This document shows, in pieces, positions 1 to 3,923 of a stretch of 5,404 bases of DNA (the stretch's first letter is position 1; every line of letters starts with the position of its first letter). Position numbers and translations under genes: made by a program. Origin of the DNA: Desulfuromonadales bacterium (GTDB lineage Bacteria; Desulfobacterota; Desulfuromonadia; Desulfuromonadales; UBA2294); assembly GCA_030591795.1 (NCBI GenBank), contig JAUVAJ010000142.1, forward strand, positions 1 through 5,404, written 5' to 3'. The notes under the pieces were generated by a model, which was not told the origin of the DNA, ran no database searches, and saw nothing but the letters and a program-made list of their open reading frames with translations.

Positions 1-1
1 C

Positions 2-334
2 GGTTTAGCTGAAATTTGGCGAAGAGAAAAACTTCAAGTTGCCAGCTTATGCCTCCTGATTATTATTGCGCTCATTGTTTCAATCTCAACTTCTATGGTT
101 TTTGGCAGTTACACAAAGACAATTGTACTTATCATCCCTGTTGTTGCTTATCTCAAGATTTGGTCCTGGGTTCGAAATACACCCTGTCCAAAATGTGGGC
201 AGCCTTACGGTGGGCACAGGGCGCAAAGAAAATGTTTACGCTGTGGATTTGAGCTGTTAAGAGAAAAACCAATCAACTACAGACTTTCATTTAAAGAGAT
301 CAAATATCAACCTATTGAAAAACCCCGGTCATAA
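2..334 (+). CDS. Membrane protein with C-terminal zinc ribbon (5' partial)
   Basis: The frame is open from the left edge to TAA 332-334, giving 110 visible residues. The first in-frame ATG (95) has no Shine-Dalgarno and would cut into a hydrophobic segment, so the true start is probably outside the window. Two hydrophobic stretches (about residues 11-34 and 39-54) look like membrane helices joined by a short loop. They are followed by CPKC and CLRC (Cys 62, 65, 78, 81; CxxC-x12-CxxC), a typical zinc-ribbon spacing, and then by a basic, polar tail of about 28 residues that probably lies in the cytoplasm. Zinc ribbons on membrane anchors occur in many unrelated families, so I do not assign a function. 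The zinc ribbon is clear; the family is unrecognised. Confidence 0.6.
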   Translation, partial: GLAEIWRREKLQVASLCLLIIIALIVSISTSMVFGSYTKTIVLIIPVVAYLKIWSWVRNTPCPKCGQPYGGHRAQRKCLRCGFELLREKPINYRLSFKEIKYQPIEKPRS

Positions 335-404
335 AGGGCCTGTCAGCACGACGCACAAACCTGCGGCCCATAGTGTCTCGGCTTAAACGTCTGATTCCCA
401 AGCT

Positions 405-764
405 ATGAAAACGATAACTCTACTCATTATCAGCCTGGCATTTTTTCTCAGCACTGCTCTTGTCGTGGAGGTGAGTGCCCAAGACAATATTGATCCTCTG
501 CAAACAGTTGATGCAAGTAACGGAATCGATCAGGCTGAGGCGTACATTATTGCAGAAGCCTATTTCATCTATCATATTTCTGGCTGCGGTTATCCCGCTG
601 AACCTGAAAGTGAAAATGAAAACTGGGTTAGCAAAACACAGATCGGTATCGTCGGTAAACCGGGACCGCCGATACTTATCAATAAAAAGACAGGCGATAT
701 CTCCTGGGCAGATCCGGAAAACTCAATTTCTCTTGAAGAGTTAAAGAGGACGAAAAATGACTAG
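405..764 (+). CDS. Small secreted protein of unknown function
   Basis: This is a complete 119-residue frame from ATG 405 to TAG 762-764. An in-frame TAA lies only six codons upstream, so ATG 405 is the only ATG start available; no good Shine-Dalgarno precedes it. Residues 1-25 form a Sec signal peptide: Lys2, a hydrophobic core, then a VSA cleavage site before QDN. The mature protein of about 94 residues is acidic. It has a helical-looking segment around 42-56, a single Cys at 61, and a segment at about 74-101 (W...IGIVGKPGPPILINKKTGDISW) with a glycine/proline turn before a tG-x-IS strand. That pattern loosely recalls PepSY or immunity-protein folds, but I cannot assign it. Expected location is the periplasm or outside the cell. 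The preceding gene is on the same strand 70 bp upstream. I do not recognise the family. Confidence 0.65.
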   Translation: MKTITLLIISLAFFLSTALVVEVSAQDNIDPLQTVDASNGIDQAEAYIIAEAYFIYHISGCGYPAEPESENENWVSKTQIGIVGKPGPPILINKKTGDISWADPENSISLEELKRTKND

Positions 765-954
765 GCACTACACCGGACAACAGCTATAAAACCTACCAAG
801 GGGTAAGTGATAATTTGCCCGACATCGCGCTTATCAAGCAGGGGTGACACTCTAATCTGGTTGTGCAAAAACAACTATCCTTGCATTTTGACAAAAATGT
901 TGGACAATTATCCAAGCACATAACAATTCCACTTACCAGGTCAGGCAGCCAACA

Positions 955-1770
955 ATGATCGAGTTCATACAACAATTCTCCCCTGTTACCCAGGCATTTA
1001 TTGCCACACTATTTACCTGGGGCGTCACCGCCGCCGGTGCATCGCTAGTCTTTTTCACCAAAGCAGTAGACCGAAAAGTTCTGGACTGCATGCTCGGCTT
1101 TGCTGCCGGGGTAATGATTGCTGCGAGCTTCTGGTCGCTGCTGGCTCCGGGTATAGAGATGGCAGAGCAGTTGGGGTATATCCCGTGGCTAACCGCAGCT
1201 ATCGGCTTTATGTCGGGCGGGGTTTTTATGCGCTTGACCGACCGGTTCCTGCCGCACCTGCACCCCGGCTTGAGTATGGATAAAAGTGAGGGCATAAAGA
1301 CCTCCTGGCAGCGCAGCACCCTGCTGGTCCTAGCCATTACCCTGCACAATATCCCTGAGGGGTTGGCAATAGGCGTCGCTTTTGGCGCAGTAGCTGCCGG
1401 CCTCCCTTCGGCGACGATTGGTGGCGCGGTTGCCCTGGCCATCGGTATCGGCATCCAGAATTTTCCGGAAGGGACGGCGGTATCAGTACCGTTGCACAGA
1501 GAAGGCATGTCGAAGTCAAAAAGTTTTTTCATGGGCCAGGCTTCCGGCATAGTTGAACCGATTGCCGGGGTGCTCGGTGCGCTGTTTGTTTTGAACATGC
1601 AGGGTATCTTGCCCTACGCGCTCTGCTTTGCGGCCGGTGCGATGATTTTTGTCGTGGTAGAAGAGTTGATTCCGGAATCCCAGAGCAACCAGGCAAACAT
1701 CGATATTGTTACCATGGCAACGATGGTCGGCTTTTCGGTAATGATGATTCTTGATGTAGCTTTAGGGTGA
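955..1770 (+). CDS. ZIP-family divalent metal transporter (GufA-like)
   Basis: This 271-residue inner-membrane protein is of normal length for bacterial ZIP/GufA transporters, which move Zn2+ or related divalent metals into the cytoplasm. It is almost entirely hydrophobic, with about eight helices and an extracytoplasmic N-terminus expected from the family. The diagnostic metal-site motifs are present: HNIPEG (131-136) in helix 4 and QNFPEG (168-173) in helix 5. They supply His131, Asn132, Glu135, Gln168, Asn169 and Glu172 of the binuclear metal centre. Glu201 in GIVEP (helix 6) and the EELIPE segment (236-241) are also typical. The cytoplasmic loop between helices 3 and 4 (about 100-120) is short, with a HLHP motif and no long His-rich stretch. 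ATG 955 is chosen because the first helix follows directly; the Shine-Dalgarno is weak (AGG about 10 nt upstream). Substrate metal and direction are family inference. A terminator follows at 1803-1843. Confidence 0.93.
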   Translation: MIEFIQQFSPVTQAFIATLFTWGVTAAGASLVFFTKAVDRKVLDCMLGFAAGVMIAASFWSLLAPGIEMAEQLGYIPWLTAAIGFMSGGVFMRLTDRFLPHLHPGLSMDKSEGIKTSWQRSTLLVLAITLHNIPEGLAIGVAFGAVAAGLPSATIGGAVALAIGIGIQNFPEGTAVSVPLHREGMSKSKSFFMGQASGIVEPIAGVLGALFVLNMQGILPYALCFAAGAMIFVVVEELIPESQSNQANIDIVTMATMVGFSVMMILDVALG

Positions 1771-1802
1771 CGACAGACATCATCATGTTGAATTTTTAGT
1801 AC

Positions 1803-1843
1803 AAAAAAAACGGGTTCAGCCAATAATAGCTGAACCCGTTTTT
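1803..1843. terminator. Bidirectional Rho-independent terminator
   Basis: A perfect 10-bp stem (1811-1820 with 1829-1838) encloses an 8-nt AT-rich loop (1821-1828). Eight A residues flank it on the left and a T run on the right, and these can extend the stem by A-T pairs. It therefore has a U-tract when read from either strand. It lies between the converging ends of the ZIP gene (stop at 1770) and the PstS-like gene (stop at 1863), as expected for a shared terminator. Confidence 0.93.
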
Positions 1844-1862
1844 ATCGGCTTTAAAAATTGTG

Positions 1863-2636
1863 TCAGTTAACCGGCAACATTTTTGTTGTCTTGACCTGCT
1901 TTTTCCAATCAGCACTTCCAGCATATTTTTGAGCTTCGAGAATAACTGGATGCGCGCTGTTTTTATTGTCAAACACCAATCCAAGTTGTACACCTGATGA
2001 AAAGCTTTTTACTTTAAGTAGATTGAATTTGGTGAAATTAGGTTCAGCACCAAAAGCAATAGCGTACCGACCTTGTGCGGAGGTAAGAAATTTGACCACT
2101 TCATGATCTTTTTTGAAGGTCTTGTCAAACCGGGCCGATTTAAAAGAAGGATAGTCTGCCTTCAGCACCTTGAACAAGGCTTCAGTAGATTCCCTGCCGA
2201 CCAGAACAATCTTTGCATCCGGGCCACCAACTTTTGACCAGTTGGTTATCTTGCGGGTAAAAATCTGTTCAACCTGAGCCATGGTTAGAGATGACACCTT
2301 GACCTCTAACCCCTTGGCAAAGGCAATCGGAACTTTGGCCAGAAAGATCTCTTCCTTACCCAGGGCCGACTCATCTGCATTAAGCGGGCGCCCGGTGCGA
2401 CCAAACAGAAACGAATCAGAATTCTGAATGCCACCCTTGTGCTTGACTGATCGTTCCATGATCGTGAATCGGTAATCAGCACAGACCGGTAGTTTGGAAA
2501 AATCTTTAAAAAACATATCAACTATCTTGGTAGAAGGACCGGCACCGGCGACGATCTGGCTTTCGATTGCAAAGGCGGGATTGACCAGACAAACAAAGAG
2601 TACGGCAAATAGAAAAAGAGAAAACTTTTTACTCAT
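1863..2636 (-). CDS. PstS-like phosphate-type substrate-binding protein (orphan)
   Basis: This 257-residue protein has a Sec signal peptide: SKK, a hydrophobic core, then an AFA cleavage site after residue 23. The mature part resembles PstS-type periplasmic binding proteins. GAGPSTKIV (31-39) matches the first anion-binding turn, FGRTGRPLNADE (78-89) the usual SR-x-l..E region, and IFTRKITNWSKVGG (125-138) is the highly characteristic PstS-like hinge motif, followed by VGREST (146-151). The usual role is capturing phosphate or a similar oxyanion for an ABC importer. No pstC, pstA or pstB is visible here, so it is an orphan and may serve in sensing or scavenging instead. It is slightly short for PstS. 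ATG 2636 is supported by a strong Shine-Dalgarno. It lies 157 bp downstream of the rhodanese gene on the same strand. The ligand is inferred from family only. Confidence 0.85.
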   Translation of the reverse strand: MSKKFSLFLFAVLFVCLVNPAFAIESQIVAGAGPSTKIVDMFFKDFSKLPVCADYRFTIMERSVKHKGGIQNSDSFLFGRTGRPLNADESALGKEEIFLAKVPIAFAKGLEVKVSSLTMAQVEQIFTRKITNWSKVGGPDAKIVLVGRESTEALFKVLKADYPSFKSARFDKTFKKDHEVVKFLTSAQGRYAIAFGAEPNFTKFNLLKVKSFSSGVQLGLVFDNKNSAHPVILEAQKYAGSADWKKQVKTTKMLPVN

Positions 2637-2640
2637 GACT

Positions 2641-2647
2641 ACCTCCT
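2641..2647 (-). promoter_or_regulatory. Strong Shine-Dalgarno of the PstS-like gene
   Basis: On the minus strand AGGAGGT is followed by four bases and the ATG at 2636. It is a near-perfect anti-16S match and fixes the start of the PstS-like gene. It is the strongest ribosome-binding site in the window. Confidence 0.85.
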
Positions 2648-2793
2648 ATTAAGTTTTTCATTCAAGTTAATCCTCAGCAACTTACTACTATTCGGTGTCG
2701 ATGTAAAGTATCTGCAAGGCAAGCCACTCGTACATAAACAACAAACACCCGTAGGTTACTGTTATTTAGCGGTTTCACCCTCACCTGATGCTG

Positions 2794-3111
2794 CTATAGC
2801 AAACGATACCCCGCCTGTTTCCAGGCATCTACACCGCCACCTAGTGTGGCAACGTTGGTAAACCCCTGCTCAATATATTGAGCCGCCAGACCGGCAGCGC
2901 TCGCTTCGGCCGGTCAAGCACAGTAGAACACAATATCCTGCCCCGTTGCCAAGCCCTCTACTTTTACGCGTAGTTCAGATAAGGAGATAGCCCCTTCGAG
3001 TCGATATTCTGCAAACTTGTCATTGTTGTCGTAGGCACAGACCAGTAAGGTATCACCCGCATCGACGCAGGCTTTAACATCCTCGGGAGTACGACGGATT
3101 ATATCAGCCAT
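2794..3111 (-). CDS. Selenocysteine-containing single-domain rhodanese (UGA = Sec66)
   Basis: Read conventionally this frame ends at TGA 2914-2916 after FYCA. Read through, it continues in the same frame for 39 codons to TAG 2794-2796, giving 105 residues from ATG 3111. Those codons give PAEAS (67-71), AAQYIEQGF (76-84), and GGGVDAW..AGY (91-102), the standard C-terminal half of a rhodanese fold. The N-terminal half carries LLVCAYD (22-28) and RLEGAISL (37-44), the family's D-x-R/GA region. Sec66 occupies the second Cys position of the YCACPxE-type active loop, where a persulfide would form; Cys64 is two residues before it and could make a selenenylsulfide. A SECIS hairpin lies just downstream. 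ATG 3111 is preferred over ATG 3123 because GGAG stands six bases before it and nothing stands before 3123. The protein is probably cytosolic and sulfur- or selenium-transferring. The alternative is a nonsense pseudogene, which the SECIS and intact distal frame argue against. Confidence 0.88.
2882..2916 (-). promoter_or_regulatory. Bacterial SECIS element after UGA codon
   Basis: The UGA is 2914-2916 (minus strand). After 21 intervening bases comes a GGUCU apical loop (2888-2892). It is closed by a 6-bp stem, GCUGCC (2893-2898) with GGCGGC (2882-2887), with one G-U wobble. Known bacterial SECIS elements need a short stem-loop with G in the first loop positions about 16-37 nt after UGA; this one fits. 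From memory the pentaloop is identical to that of E. coli fdhF, which SelB binds. The hairpin lies in coding sequence, as is normal in bacteria. Confidence 0.85.
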
Positions 3112-3117
3112 AATATT

Positions 3118-3121
3118 CTCC
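3118..3121 (-). promoter_or_regulatory. Shine-Dalgarno deciding the selenoprotein start
   Basis: On the minus strand GGAG overlaps the upstream ATG (3121-3123) and lies six bases before ATG 3109-3111. The upstream ATG itself has no purine-rich site. This favours initiation at 3111 and removes four residues (MENI) from the longest reading. Confidence 0.65.
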
Positions 3122-3154
3122 ATTAAGTTTGAGAAGTTGTGCTTCTAGTTAATT

Positions 3155-3318
3155 AGGAGGCTGTCGGTCTATCCATGGTCCGGCTGCAAATCCGACTGTT
3201 TGGCCCATATTTCAGCTCCTTTTCGACCAATAGCTACGGCTATTACTCTCAAACGAGCCAAAATTTGGTCTCAAACTTCCAAATTTTCACTTCGGCCCGT
3301 ATAGTCCGACAGCCTCCT
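3155..3318. repeat. 164-bp near-palindromic MITE-like element
   Basis: The left terminus (3155-3172) and the right terminus (3301-3318) are inverted repeats matching at 17 of 18 positions, beginning AGGAGGCTGTCGG and ending CCGACAGCCTCCT. The whole segment folds about a single centre (3236/3237). There AATAGC and GCTATT flank a TACG loop (3229-3244). Over the two 82-nt arms roughly 60% of positions pair without any gap, most strongly at the ends and centre. It encodes no protein, and a short plus-strand frame across it has no rhodanese or membrane-protein likeness. Terminal inverted repeats plus global symmetry suggest a miniature inverted-repeat transposable element or a related intergenic repeat. 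I see no clear target-site duplication. Its right end reaches to 38 bp from the yqaA stop. Confidence 0.7.
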
Positions 3319-3338
3319 GGTATCAGATACAAACCAGG
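3316..3338. repeat. Hairpin downstream of yqaA-like gene
   Basis: CCTGGT (3316-3321) and ACCAGG (3333-3338) form a perfect 6-bp stem with an 11-nt loop. The hairpin overlaps the last bases of the 164-bp repeat and lies just after the yqaA-like stop in its direction of transcription. It has no U-tract, so it may be an mRNA 3' hairpin rather than an intrinsic terminator. A 10-bp palindrome, GGTTGCAACC (3337-3346), adjoins it. Confidence 0.35.
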
Positions 3339-3355
3339 TTGCAACCGGTCGTTAT

Positions 3356-3799
3356 TCACATGGCTGCCAGCACCATCCACGCAATTGTCTGATAACGCAC
3401 ATATTTGCCAATTGTGACCAAAACAGCATAATGCAGGAGGGGTACACGCATCAGGCCACCGACCAGACAGAGCGGATCACCGATGATTGGTACCCATGAG
3501 AGCAACAGCGACCAGACCCCGTAACGGGCATAAAATCGCTCAGCCTGTTCTCGACGCGATGGACCGACCCGCAGGACTCGTTCAATCAGCCATGGCCCTC
3601 CCCAAACGCCTATAGCATAGGTAGTCAGAGCACCAAGACTGTTGCCAACCGTTGCCACACCGACAGCAAAAACCGGGTCATGCCCCACCAGCAACAAAGT
3701 CGCGAGCATCCATTCACTACCGAGTGGCAATATAGTGGCGGCTAAAAAGGCCAGAAGAAACAGCCCGGGATAACCTAGTTCCAGTATAAAAGTTTCCAT
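3356..3799 (-). CDS. yqaA: YqaA-like DedA/VTT-family membrane protein
   Basis: This 147-residue inner-membrane protein matches my memory of E. coli YqaA (about 142 aa) throughout. FLAATILPLGSEW (18-30) corresponds to the FLSATLLPGNSE motif, GNSLGALTTY (52-61) to GNSLGGLT, and ARYGVWSLLLSWVPIIGD (91-108) to the KRYGAVTLLLSWMPVVGD segment. CLVGGLMR (111-118) and GKYVRY (131-136) follow as in YqaA. The acidic residue after the first re-entrant segment and the basic residue in the P..GD region are typical of the SNARE-associated/VTT (DedA) superfamily. That superfamily is linked to membrane homeostasis and lipid scrambling; YqaA itself has no settled function. ATG 3799 is preferred because it gives the YqaA length. 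A TTG eight codons upstream (3823) is possible, but neither has a strong Shine-Dalgarno. It is divergent from ygiQ. Confidence 0.88.
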   Translation of the reverse strand: METFILELGYPGLFLLAFLAATILPLGSEWMLATLLLVGHDPVFAVGVATVGNSLGALTTYAIGVWGGPWLIERVLRVGPSRREQAERFYARYGVWSLLLSWVPIIGDPLCLVGGLMRVPLLHYAVLVTIGKYVRYQTIAWMVLAAM

Positions 3800-3828
3800 T
3801 GCCGCCAAGGGTAACGGCGCCAACAGTT

Positions 3829-3864
3829 GCTGTCAATCACAACCGCTGTCAGGCAATTGACAGC
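3829..3864. promoter_or_regulatory. Inverted repeat between divergent yqaA and ygiQ
   Basis: GCTGTCAAT (3829-3837) and ATTGACAGC (3856-3864) form a perfect 9-bp inverted repeat separated by 18 nt. It lies in the 124-bp gap between the divergent starts. It could be a dyad operator for a dimeric regulator or a leader hairpin. A TTGACA hexamer (3857-3862) lies in the right arm, but no convincing -10 follows at proper spacing, so I do not call a promoter. Confidence 0.35.
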
Positions 3865-3910
3865 CGGCATAAAACCGGTCAGACTGCCCAGAGGCCAGAA
3901 CACGACCGCC

Positions 3911-3916
3911 AGAGGA
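3911..3916 (+). promoter_or_regulatory. Shine-Dalgarno deciding the GTG start of ygiQ
   Basis: AGAGGA lies seven bases before GTG 3924. The in-frame TAA at 3921-3923 directly precedes that GTG, so no earlier start exists in this frame. An ATG at 3916 is in another frame and stops after three codons. The next in-frame ATG (3975) would drop the first 17 residues. Confidence 0.75.
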
Positions 3917-3923
3917 TGATTAA

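Noticed and set aside
337..369. GGGCC...GGCCC pairing as a terminator after the zinc-ribbon gene
   Set aside because: Only 5 bp of stem with a large loop and no T-run, so it is not a convincing terminator.
888..926. TTGACA at 888-893 upstream of the ZIP gene as a -35 box
   Set aside because: No TATAAT-like hexamer lies at 16-18 bp spacing. The nearest AT-rich matches are about 12 or 27 bp away.
933..1598. Long minus-strand frame (221 codons) opposite the ZIP transporter
   Set aside because: It lies antisense to a gene with clear ZIP motifs, and its product is low-complexity with no recognisable domain. It is a shadow of GC-rich codons.
2712..2730. Sigma-54-like TGGC...TTGCA upstream of the PstS-like gene (minus strand)
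   Set aside because: The distance from TGG to TTGC is 9 rather than the required 11, so the GG and GC elements are out of register.
2914..3123. Rhodanese as a truncated 69-residue protein or nonsense pseudogene
   Set aside because: The distal 39 codons are intact rhodanese sequence in the same frame, the UGA replaces a catalytic-loop Cys, and a SECIS hairpin follows.
3320..3358. TGA stop of the yqaA-like gene as another Sec codon
   Set aside because: The protein already has YqaA's length at this stop, the following codons show no family sequence, and the next stop comes after about 11 codons.
3175..3417. Plus-strand 80-codon frame across the repeat and the yqaA 3' end
   Set aside because: It spans the 164-bp repeat and runs antisense into yqaA. 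The composition is not protein-like and there is no ribosome-binding site.
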